The notes beneath the pieces are model-generated. The model did not search any database and had not been told where the DNA came from. It worked only from the letters and a program-made list of their open reading frames with translations. This document shows positions 43,932 through 51,320 of a stretch of DNA of 64,000 nucleotides, piece by piece. Made by a program: the position numbers and the translations under genes. Position 1 is the stretch's first letter, and every line of letters starts with the position of its first letter. The DNA is from Bin87 sp963666865 (lineage in GTDB: Bacteria > Chloroflexota > Dehalococcoidia > Lucifugimonadales > UBA3495): contig OY763072.1 of the NCBI GenBank assembly GCA_963666865.1, positions 3,348,001 to 3,412,000 of the forward strand. Reading direction: 5' to 3'.

Positions 43932-45498
43932 ATCCTCCATCATCGTCATCGGCGGCGGTCCCGCCGGTTCGTGTGTCAGCACGCTGCTTGCCCGTCGCGG
44001 CTTTCCCGTCATGCTGCTGGAGCGGGAGCGGTTTCCTCGCGCTCATGTGGGGGAGTCGCTGCTGCCGGCCAGCATTCCTATCCTGGAGGACCTGGGGGCG
44101 CTGGAGGCGGTGGAGCGGGCCGGCTTCGTGGTGAAGCGCGGCGCGACCATGGTCTGGGGAACCGACCGTGAGCCGTGGAGTTGGTACTTCAGCGAGACCA
44201 ACGCCAGCAATCCCCATTCCTACCAGGTGTGGCGGCCCGAGTTCGATGCCATCCTGCTGGACAACGCCCGCCGGGGCGGCGTTGACGTGCGAGAAGGGCG
44301 CGCGGCAACCGGCGTGTTATTCGACGATGACGGAACCGCGGTTGCCGTCAGCTGCGGCGAGGCCGTTCTCCAGGCCCGATTCGTCGTGGATGCGAGCGGA
44401 CAGGGCGGATTGTTGGCCCGGCAGTTGGGTTTGCGCCAGTGGGATGACTTCTTCCGGAACCTGGCCGTGTTCGCCTACTACAAGGGTGGGGAGCGTCTGC
44501 CCAGCCCCGACGATGGCAATATTCTCATCGAGTCCCAACCCAACGGCTGGCTTTGGAACATCCCCCTGCGGGACGGTTGGTCCAGCGTGGGCGCAGTGGT
44601 GGATGCCGAAACCGGTCAGCGGGGCATCCGAGAACTCGGTCCCCGGAGCTTCCTGGAAGCCCAGATCGCCGCCGCGCCGCGCACCGCCGGGATGCTGGAG
44701 TCGGCTCATTTGTCATCCGGGCCCGAGGTGGTGCGGGACTGGTCGTATCGCTGCAAGTCCCTGTATGGGAAGGGTTACATACTGGTGGGCGACGCTGGCT
44801 GCTTTATCGACCCGCTCTTTTCCTCCGGGGTGCACCTGGCCCTGACGTCGGCGACGCTGGCTGCCGCCGCGGTGGCGTCTTCGCTGGATGACCCGGATAT
44901 GGCCGGCCCGGTGGGGCAGGTGTACCAACAGTTGTACTACAAGGAATACGGCCATTTCCGGGAGTTGGCGCGGCTCTTCTATTCCAGCAACCGCACTGCC
45001 GATTCCTACTTCTGGGAGGCCCGCCGCCTGCTGGACAACGACCCGTCGCTGACGCCGCGCCAGTCATTCATCCAGGCGGTGGCCGGCCAGCCGCCCCGGG
45101 GCTACGAGCGCGCCGTGCTGTCCCATGGGCTGGCGCCGGCGGCTTTCGGTCACAGCGTGGCCGCCGTGGAAACGGAGCGGCGGCGGCGCGAGACCCAGGG
45201 TCTGCCATTGGACGCCCGCATCCGCCTGGCCGATGGTGTGGTGCTGCAGCGTCAGCCCGTTTTGGCCGACGGGGAATTTGTGTGGGGATACGGGCTGGTG
45301 ACGGACGGACACCCGGAAGGTTTGCCATGCAGCGGCCTGGTGGCGCGGTTGCTGCATGGTCTGGACGGCAGCATGACGGCGGCGGAGGCTATTGCCGGGC
45401 TATGCCGGGGGTTGGAGCCGGCGGCGTCCCAGCAGGTGGAGCAGGCGGCATTCCAGGCCCTGCAGATCCTCTACGTGGATGGGGCGCTAACAACGTAG
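43921..45498 (+). CDS. Flavin-dependent halogenase-like monooxygenase with C-terminal extension
   Basis: A 525-residue FAD enzyme. IIVIGGGPAGSC (7-18) binds FAD. HVGESLLPASIPILEDLGA and K72 in GFVVKRGATMVWG match the halogenase active-site region. W210-L-W212-N-I-P215 fits the WxWxIP signature of flavin-dependent halogenases. The extra C-terminal part (residues 370-525) ends in a small helical PqqD-like segment. The start is GTG at 43921 and overlaps the upstream gene; its stop TAG is formed by the first bases of a palindromic repeat. It could halogenate a phenol or pyrrole-like substrate, or be a related non-halogenating monooxygenase. Confidence 0.82.
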   Translation: MQPESSIIVIGGGPAGSCVSTLLARRGFPVMLLERERFPRAHVGESLLPASIPILEDLGALEAVERAGFVVKRGATMVWGTDREPWSWYFSETNASNPHSYQVWRPEFDAILLDNARRGGVDVREGRAATGVLFDDDGTAVAVSCGEAVLQARFVVDASGQGGLLARQLGLRQWDDFFRNLAVFAYYKGGERLPSPDDGNILIESQPNGWLWNIPLRDGWSSVGAVVDAETGQRGIRELGPRSFLEAQIAAAPRTAGMLESAHLSSGPEVVRDWSYRCKSLYGKGYILVGDAGCFIDPLFSSGVHLALTSATLAAAAVASSLDDPDMAGPVGQVYQQLYYKEYGHFRELARLFYSSNRTADSYFWEARRLLDNDPSLTPRQSFIQAVAGQPPRGYERAVLSHGLAPAAFGHSVAAVETERRRRETQGLPLDARIRLADGVVLQRQPVLADGEFVWGYGLVTDGHPEGLPCSGLVARLLHGLDGSMTAAEAIAGLCRGLEPAASQQVEQAAFQALQILYVDGALTT

Positions 45499-45522
45499 GG
45501 GCGAATGATTATTCGCCCCTAC
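45495..45522. repeat. Perfect-hairpin repeat, family A, supplies a stop codon
   Basis: GTAGGGGCGAATGA / TTATTCGCCCCTAC forms a nearly perfect 28-bp palindrome. The TAG in its first arm (45496-45498) is the stop codon of the halogenase-like gene. Other copies are at 47926, 57464, 59473 and a relative at 60025. Confidence 0.9.
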
Positions 45523-45543
45523 TGAGAAGCGCAACAATTCTCC

Positions 45544-46125
45544 CTACGGCTTCACCCACGTTTCCGACCAGGCGATGCAGGCGGTGCTGCTCTGGGCCGG
45601 GCCGCGGGCTTCCAGGGACACCACGCCGCTCAATGCCCGGTCTCCCACCGTGATCTGCGCGCTGCGGGCGGGGAAGAAACAGCTGTACACGCCGTGGGTG
45701 CGGCCGGATTCGGGGCCGGCGGGGTTGTTGAGCACGAAGGGCGTCAGGAAGTCGTGCCAGCTGAGGACCACCGTCTCGGTGGATGCGACGACGATCTCGT
45801 TGTAGGCGCTCTCGATGCCGCCGGACCTGCTGAACTCCGCAGGGATCACCGGCAGGTTGGGATCGGCGAACTCCGGAAACAGCATACTTTCGATTTCGTC
45901 CTGCAGGTAGCGTGTCATGGCGATGTTGTCGGAATAGACGCGCACCGGGTCGCGTTCCAAATCTGCGCTTTTGAGGAACAGGACGTGTCCCGCACCGCCG
46001 GGCGACCAGAGGATGCGCCAGTGGCTGGTGCGGGTGGTCTGCTCGCCGCCGGCCTCCTGGGCCAATCGGATGAACGAGTTTTCGCCGGTGAGACAAACCT
46101 GGTTGGGATCAACAGGGGTGGTCAT
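45544..46125 (-). CDS. Conserved protein of unknown function
   Basis: A 193-residue protein: SFIRLAQEAGGEQTTRTSHWRILWSPGGAGHVLFLKSADLE, then MTRYLQDEIESMLFPEF, SWHDFLTPFV and a beta-rich C-terminus (HGVYSCFFPARSAQITVGDRALSG). I recognise no named family. AGGAGA lies 7 bp before the ATG. It follows the aldolase gene by 99 bp on the same strand, so joint expression is possible. The His, Asp and Glu residues are suggestive of a metal site but nothing is certain. Confidence 0.6.
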   Translation of the reverse strand: MTTPVDPNQVCLTGENSFIRLAQEAGGEQTTRTSHWRILWSPGGAGHVLFLKSADLERDPVRVYSDNIAMTRYLQDEIESMLFPEFADPNLPVIPAEFSRSGGIESAYNEIVVASTETVVLSWHDFLTPFVLNNPAGPESGRTHGVYSCFFPARSAQITVGDRALSGVVSLEARGPAQSSTACIAWSETWVKP

Positions 46126-46224
46126 GGTGTTCTCCTGATGAGGTGGGCGGTTAGGGTTACAACAGTTGGGGTCGCGTCGAGATTGCCGCGTGGTTCGACA
46201 GGCGCACCACGAGCGGGGCCGGCT

Positions 46225-47001
46225 CTAGAGACCGCCGGCGGCTTCGCGCATGGTGTTCAGGTATTGCCCGCTGGCCGATTGGAGCAACCGGCCCACGGTA
46301 TTGTGGAAGTAGCGTACTCCAAGCTCCAGGTAGTGGGGGACCAGGTTGTCCGGGCAACTACAGCCTGCCGTTATCCCGGATGCTGCGATCTGCTGCACGC
46401 CTTTTTCCACCAGCGCCTGGACCTCCGGGTGGGTCTGCTGACCGGGGTAGCCCATGCTCTGGGACAGGTCGCCGGAACCGATGAAGTACACGTCCACGCC
46501 GGGCACTTTCACCAACTCGGGGATGTTCTCGATGGCTTCCACCTCTTCCAGCATCAGGCACACCAGGGTGTTGCGGTTGGCGTCGGACACATAATCCGGC
46601 GTGGCCTGGTTGAACCCGTACTCAGCAGGGCGGCCGCCGCTGAACAGGCCGCGTTCGCCATCCGGGAAATACTTCACCGCCGACACCGCCGCCCGCGCCT
46701 CCTCGGGGGTGTTCACGTGGGGCACCTGAACGCCCCACGCTCCCCGGTCCAGGAATGGCGAGATTATCTCAGGACGGTTGCCCACCGGGCGCACGATGGG
46801 CGCGGTTCCCGAGTACTCGGCGGCCCGGATCATGTCCTCCGCCAAATCTATGGTGATGCTGCCGTGCTCGTTGTCGATCAACACCCAGTCGTAGCCGAGA
46901 TACCCCAGCATTTCCACCACCTGCGGAGAGGGGAAGGTGATCATGGAGCCGAATACCGGCTGTCCGGCCTCCAGTTTTTGCTTCATCGTGTTTTCGCGCA
47001 T
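46225..47001 (-). CDS. HpcH/HpaI aldolase/citrate lyase family protein
   Basis: A 258-residue TIM-barrel aldolase. VFGSMITFPSPQVVEMLGYLGYDWVLIDNEHG, RPVGNRPEIISPFLDRGAWGVQVPHVNTPEEA and LMLEEVEAIENIPELVKVPGVDVYFIGSGDLSQSMG are typical class II HpcH/HpaI motifs, with the metal-binding E and D residues. It probably cleaves a 4-hydroxy-2-oxo acid to pyruvate or an aldehyde plus pyruvate. AGGAGC lies about 9 bp before the ATG. It is divergent from the regulator at 47206. Confidence 0.9.
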   Translation of the reverse strand: MRENTMKQKLEAGQPVFGSMITFPSPQVVEMLGYLGYDWVLIDNEHGSITIDLAEDMIRAAEYSGTAPIVRPVGNRPEIISPFLDRGAWGVQVPHVNTPEEARAAVSAVKYFPDGERGLFSGGRPAEYGFNQATPDYVSDANRNTLVCLMLEEVEAIENIPELVKVPGVDVYFIGSGDLSQSMGYPGQQTHPEVQALVEKGVQQIAASGITAGCSCPDNLVPHYLELGVRYFHNTVGRLLQSASGQYLNTMREAAGGL

Positions 47002-47097
47002 CGTGCCGTGCTCCTATCCGGCGGGACCCGCCGGTACGTTTGACGGAATGCTATGCGCGGTTGTGGCTGCCGTCAACCTAGGGCTGCTCCTTATCCC

Positions 47098-47136
47098 TGT
47101 AACAAAAGCGTAACGGGTTCGTAATCGCCTGTTAAT
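47098..47136. promoter_or_regulatory. 11-bp-phased TAA direct repeats (PhoB/OmpR-type operator)
   Basis: TGTAAC, CGTAAC, CGTAAT and TGTTAA follow each other with TAA at 47100, 47111, 47122 and 47133, exactly 11 bp apart. Tandem half-sites on an 11-bp period are the binding pattern of OmpR/PhoB-type winged-helix regulators. One such regulator is encoded 70 bp away. The site lies between the divergent aldolase and regulator genes and may control both. Confidence 0.55.
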
Positions 47137-47205
47137 CGGCAGGCGGCAATATGAGGCCAGCGCCGGCAACCACCACACTCACGCCGTCAGCGTTCAGGTA
47201 TCGCC

Positions 47206-47898
47206 ATGACTATGCACTCCAGGCTCCGCACAGCCACCCGTCAGTCGGCCCGCGTACTGATGCTGGGTTGTGGGTGGGATACTTTGCAAGGCGCCTTGGC
47301 CGCTGCCGCCGACACCGGAGCGATAGAGCTGCTGGGGCCGGAACCGGTTTACGATGCCGAATGCGATTACGGCCCCGATGCTCCAGCCGTGCTGCTCCTG
47401 GCCCCCGACTCAGATGGGGTTCCATTCAGCCGGGACGACGCCGCTCCTATGGTGCTACGGTGTATCGCCGACGATGAACTGGACGCACCCGGCATCTACG
47501 ACGATTCCGACGATTTTGTGACCGTGCCGTGCTCGCCGGCGGAACTCATCAAGCGTATCCTCCGCCTGGCTCGCCGCTACGAGCGCTCCGCGGCGTCGGC
47601 GGAGTCCATGGTGGTGGGCGGCATTACGTTGAATCCGGCCACCTACCAGGTTACGGCCAACGGCCGGCCCGTGGACCTGGCCTGGCTGGAGTTCCAGTTG
47701 CTGTCGTTCCTCATGGAAAACGTGGGCAAGGTCTTCACCAGGGACCAGCTCCTCGCTAATGTGTGGGGTGTGGAGAATATCGGCGGCACGCGGACGGTGG
47801 ACGTCCACATCCGCCGCCTGCGGTACAAGCTGGAAATCGGTGGCGATACCTACTTTCGCACCGTGAAAAACGTGGGGTACGGCATGGTGGAACCATAA
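47206..47898 (+). CDS. OmpR/PhoB-type winged-helix transcriptional regulator with degenerate receiver
   Basis: A 230-residue regulator. The C-terminal effector domain is typical: VVGGITLNPATYQVTANGRPVDLAWLEFQLLSFLMENVGKVFTRDQLLANVWGVENIGGTRTVDVHIRRLRYKLE. The N-terminal 110 residues (ARVLMLGCGWDTLQ, VLLLAPDSDG, FVTVPCSPAELIKRILRLARR) look like a receiver fold with the phospho-acceptor context altered, so phosphorylation is doubtful. No histidine kinase gene is next to it. Repeats with 11-bp phasing lie upstream, suggesting autoregulation. Confidence 0.88.
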   Translation: MTMHSRLRTATRQSARVLMLGCGWDTLQGALAAAADTGAIELLGPEPVYDAECDYGPDAPAVLLLAPDSDGVPFSRDDAAPMVLRCIADDELDAPGIYDDSDDFVTVPCSPAELIKRILRLARRYERSAASAESMVVGGITLNPATYQVTANGRPVDLAWLEFQLLSFLMENVGKVFTRDQLLANVWGVENIGGTRTVDVHIRRLRYKLEIGGDTYFRTVKNVGYGMVEP

Positions 47899-47925
47899 GA
47901 GGTTGGTCCAGAAAGAGACAAATAT

Positions 47926-47994
47926 GTAGGGGCGAATAATTATTCGCCCCTACCTCGCACTGGATTCCCGCCCCGTATCAAGTACGGGGTGACG
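47926..47994. repeat. Family A palindrome followed by a diverged family B half
   Basis: 47926-47953 is a perfect 28-bp palindrome (GTAGGGGCGAATAA and its reverse complement). 47960-47994 reads CTGGATTCCCGC-CCCGTATCAAGTAC-GGGGTGACG, a variant of the family B right half. Both sit between the convergent regulator and P450 genes. Confidence 0.85.
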
Positions 47995-48045
47995 TTCTTT
48001 CGCCGGAATAAGGGTGATGGGAAGACCGGAATGGCGGGGGTTTGC

Positions 48046-49275
48046 TTACCACTCGGCCGGCAGGCTGACCACCCCGCGGATGTTGAGCAGGTTGTGGTAT
48101 TCCAGCTGGTCCGGGTCGGAGGCGAACCGGAAGGGCGGGAACTTGCGGGTGAGGGCGCGGAAGGCTTCCTGTCCTTCCAGCCGGGCCAGGTTGGCGCCCA
48201 GGCAGTGGTGGATGCCGCCGCCGAAGGCCACGTGGGGGTTCGGGTAGCGGGTGATGTCCAGGTCTTCCGGATTCTCGAAGGCCATGGGGTCGCGATTGGC
48301 GGCGTTGATGATGACCATCACTTTCTCGCCCTCGCGGATCTTCTGCCCGCCCAGCTCAATGTCCTCCAGGGCGATGCGGGGCGCGCGCTTGACGGGAGAA
48401 TCATAGCGCAGCAGTTCCTCGGTGGCGCGCACCAGCAGGCTGTCGTCCTCCTTGAGCATATTCCACTGCTCCGGATTCTTCATCAGGGCCATGGTGCCGT
48501 TGCCCACCAGGTTGATGGTGGTCTGGTGGCCGGCGATGAGCAGCAGCAGGGTATTGCCCAGCACCTCTTCCCGGCTCAGCTCGCCTTCGCGCTCGCCGAT
48601 GGCCAGTACGGAAAGCAGGTCGTCCGACGGCTCACCCACGCGCTCTTCCACCAGCGGGTTCACGTAGTCGTTCAGCGTGGTGATGGCCTCATGCACCCGG
48701 GTGTGCCGGTCGGGTGACTCCTGGTCCAGGGAAAGCAACTGCCGCGACAGGGTGCGGATGAACTCCCGGTCCTCCGCGGGCATTCCCAGCCAGTTGGCGA
48801 TGACCAGCACCGGCATGGCGTTGGCGAAGTCCTTCAGCACGTCGATCTCGCCGCTTTCAGGATCAAAGTCTTTCAGCAGATCCTGGATGATGTTCTGCAC
48901 CATGGCCCGGAAGCGGTTGTCGATGTACTTGGGGTTGAACACCGGGTGAACGGCGCGGCGCATCCGCAGGTGGTCGGGGCGGTCGCGGCGGATGAACCAG
49001 TTATTCATATAGTCCAGGTTGAACTTGTACTTGGGGAAGTCCTCTTCCGAAATCGGCGGACTGGGCGGCTTCTCGTCGCGCAGGAACACCTCGGACGAGA
49101 AATATTCGGGATGGCGCAGCGCCCATACCACCGCCTGATAGGAGGTTACCACCCAGGTGTCAAACTTGGCGTTCCAGTACACCGGGGCCTCTTCCCGCAG
49201 CATCGCGTAGTAGGGATACGGGTTCCGCAGGTTCTCCGGCGACAATAGTTCGTCGTGGATTCGATCCTTCAGCAT
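48046..49275 (-). CDS. Cytochrome P450
   Basis: A 409-residue soluble bacterial P450. The I-helix motif is LLIAGHQTT, the ExxR motif is EELLR, and the haem loop is AFGGGIHHCLGANLA with C358 as the axial cysteine. RRDRPDHLRMRRAVHPVF is the C-helix region. It hydroxylates an unknown substrate. No ferredoxin or reductase gene is adjacent, so redox partners must be encoded elsewhere. Confidence 0.95.
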   Translation of the reverse strand: MLKDRIHDELLSPENLRNPYPYYAMLREEAPVYWNAKFDTWVVTSYQAVVWALRHPEYFSSEVFLRDEKPPSPPISEEDFPKYKFNLDYMNNWFIRRDRPDHLRMRRAVHPVFNPKYIDNRFRAMVQNIIQDLLKDFDPESGEIDVLKDFANAMPVLVIANWLGMPAEDREFIRTLSRQLLSLDQESPDRHTRVHEAITTLNDYVNPLVEERVGEPSDDLLSVLAIGEREGELSREEVLGNTLLLLIAGHQTTINLVGNGTMALMKNPEQWNMLKEDDSLLVRATEELLRYDSPVKRAPRIALEDIELGGQKIREGEKVMVIINAANRDPMAFENPEDLDITRYPNPHVAFGGGIHHCLGANLARLEGQEAFRALTRKFPPFRFASDPDQLEYHNLLNIRGVVSLPAEW

Positions 49276-49340
49276 CGTGGCAACCTCGCTATCGGGTCAT
49301 AGATTGTGCGGGGTAATGTTGCCGCAAGGGGCCGGGGTTG

Positions 49341-50282
49341 TCAACGTAAAGAATCTGCCGGGTATAACTTCTGCCACGCCCACCGATAGGCGATAATCAC
49401 GGGCAGTTCCCGTGGGCTGCCGTCGGCAGTGGTCGCCCGGATTGCGCGGGTGGCGTCGTCCCACCAGAGCCTGACGGGAGTGTCGCCGACCGTGGCATCG
49501 ATTGGGCTGCGCTCGATGACCGTTGGATAGGGCCATGCTGCCGCCTGGTCGCCGATGACGACGCCGACCACGTGCTGCTCGCCCGGCTGGCGGCCCCGGT
49601 AGGGTTGGGACGGCGTTGCGGTGGTCAGGACCCGGGTATCGGGATGAGCCGCTCGCCATTGGCCCCAGGTCGTCAGCTGGGATGGCATTAGCGTGAGCCT
49701 GGCGCCGGCCAGCGGTCCGGCAATGGCTTCGCCCGTGGGCTGGGACCAGATGCTGCCGGCGCCGTGGTCGTACCACGTCATCGCCCCTTTGTAGAGGGCG
49801 CCCTGGTTGCCGAAGATGAGCGTGGTGCCGCCGACGCTACGCCGGTGGACCAGGGCGGTGTAGCACAGAGGGCACCAGGTTATCAGCGTCGGAACGCCGC
49901 CAACGGAGTCATTCACCATCTCCCGGTGGTACAGAATGCCGGCCGGATAGGCCCTGGAATCCCCGTTGACGGTCAGCCCGATTACCAGTTCGTCGGCGGG
50001 CAAATCGGCTTCCGATGCGGGAAGGAACCGGGGATCATAGACTGGAGCGATGGCGTCCGGGCGGCGCAACTGCTCATATTCGGCATCGACAAAGGTCGCC
50101 GCGACGGGCCCGTCGGGGCCGATTATTTCGTCGGCGCCGGCCAGATGATAGGCAACGGCCGGGTCGGGCTGCGGCTGAGCGCGGTGGACGTCAGGCGACG
50201 CGGTCGGCCCGCAGGCGCCCAGTGCTGCCAGCGCAAGGAAGCACGCCGGCAGGAAGGGGATTATGATTGTCCGCCGCATCAT
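49341..50282 (-). CDS. DUF3179 family lipoprotein
   Basis: A 313-residue protein. A lipobox is present (ALAALGAC, cleavage before Cys) after a short signal, so it is a membrane-anchored exported protein. The DUF3179 core is visible in LVIGLTVNGDSRAYPAGILYHREMVNDSVGGVPTLITWCPLCYTALVHRR, with the CPLC pair that could bind metal or form a disulfide. Function unknown. It follows the zinc permease gene by 32 bp and may be part of the same transcript. Confidence 0.85.
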   Translation of the reverse strand: MMRRTIIIPFLPACFLALAALGACGPTASPDVHRAQPQPDPAVAYHLAGADEIIGPDGPVAATFVDAEYEQLRRPDAIAPVYDPRFLPASEADLPADELVIGLTVNGDSRAYPAGILYHREMVNDSVGGVPTLITWCPLCYTALVHRRSVGGTTLIFGNQGALYKGAMTWYDHGAGSIWSQPTGEAIAGPLAGARLTLMPSQLTTWGQWRAAHPDTRVLTTATPSQPYRGRQPGEQHVVGVVIGDQAAAWPYPTVIERSPIDATVGDTPVRLWWDDATRAIRATTADGSPRELPVIIAYRWAWQKLYPADSLR

Positions 50283-50314
50283 CCAATTGTAGCGGACGAT
50301 GCGGCGGGCAATGG

Positions 50315-51190
50315 TCAGTCCGCCGCTACACTTGCGCTGGGCACGGCCGGCCGGCGCCTCAGGCGGGCCGCCAACGTCCAGCGTCGCGGAGAAAGGGCCA
50401 CCGTCACCAGCAGCAAGCCTACGGATACCATGACGATGGCGGGGCCGGTGGGCAGGTTGAAATAGAAAGACAGGTAAAGTCCGATGACAATAGCGACCAA
50501 GGCTGAGGCCACCGTGGCTACCATCATTCCGGCGAGGCGGCGCGCCAGGAGGCTCCCCGTCACGGCGGGAACCACCAGCAGCGACATTACCATGACGTTG
50601 CCCACGGTTTTGAGCGCGGCCACCGTGGTCAGCGCAACCAGCAAGGGCAACAGGTATTCGAGGAATCGGACCGGGATGCCGGAGGCGGCGGCGACCGAGG
50701 CGTCATAGGTGGTGAAAACCAGTTCCTTATAGAAAAGACGAACCACCAGGACGACGCCGCCGGCCAAGACCCCCACGGCCAGCACGTCGTTCCAGGAAGC
50801 GCCCAGCACATTGCCGAAAAGGATGCTGAGCAAGTCCCCGGCGTAGTTTTGAGAGACGTTGATCAATATGATGCCCAACGCGAAGCCACCGGCGAACAGC
50901 ACGCCGATGACCGCATCCAGGCGCACGCCGGACCGGCGCGACACCAGGGATATGGCCAGGGACGCGGGGATTGCCCAGATCAGCGCCCCCAGAAAAACGT
51001 TGATACCGATGAGGAAAGCGGCTGCCATCCCGGTGAGAGCGGAGTGGGCGACGGCGTCGCCCATGAAGGCCATGCCCCGCAACACGACGAAGGTGCCCAC
51101 CACTCCGCACGCCGTGGCGCCGAGGGCCGACACTAGCAGCGCACGCTGCATAAAGCCGTACTGCATCGGTTCAATGATCAGATCTAGCAT
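50315..51190 (-). CDS. ABC-3 family metal permease (ZnuB/AztB/MntB type)
   Basis: A 291-residue membrane permease of the zinc/manganese ABC-3 family. GDAVAHSALTGMAAAFLIG, TYDASVAAASGIPVRFLEYLLPLLVALTTVAALKTVGNVMVMSLLVVPA are the diagnostic segments. It follows the zinc-binding lipoprotein gene and precedes the DUF3179 gene. There is no ATPase gene between or around them, although znuC/aztA normally belongs to the same operon. A GC-rich hairpin (51251-51290) stands before it. Confidence 0.92.
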   Translation of the reverse strand: MLDLIIEPMQYGFMQRALLVSALGATACGVVGTFVVLRGMAFMGDAVAHSALTGMAAAFLIGINVFLGALIWAIPASLAISLVSRRSGVRLDAVIGVLFAGGFALGIILINVSQNYAGDLLSILFGNVLGASWNDVLAVGVLAGGVVLVVRLFYKELVFTTYDASVAAASGIPVRFLEYLLPLLVALTTVAALKTVGNVMVMSLLVVPAVTGSLLARRLAGMMVATVASALVAIVIGLYLSFYFNLPTGPAIVMVSVGLLLVTVALSPRRWTLAARLRRRPAVPSASVAAD

Positions 51191-51250
51191 GAGCAGACAT
51201 TGTACATGGCGTCGATGACAGGCGCCGGGGCCGCGTCAGCGCAAACCGGC

Positions 51251-51290
51251 GGCCGGCCCGAGGGTCAGGGAGATGAGCCACGGGCCGGCC
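51251..51290. other. GC-rich hairpin between the zinc lipoprotein and permease genes
   Basis: GGCCGGCCC (51251-51259) and GGGCCGGCC (51282-51290) form a perfect 9-bp stem with a 22-base loop. No T-run follows on the minus strand, so it is not a canonical terminator. It may be a transcript-stabilising or attenuating structure. Confidence 0.5.
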
Positions 51291-51320
51291 GGCCAATCCA
51301 GGCGCTTGATTGGGGGACGG

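Noticed and set aside
47098..47136. PHO box proper
   Set aside because: Half-sites are GTAAC-like, not CTGTCAT; only the 11-bp phasing is shared, so it is called an OmpR/PhoB-type site without a phosphate claim.
51251..51290. Rho-independent terminator
   Set aside because: Stem is strong but no T-run follows on the minus strand.
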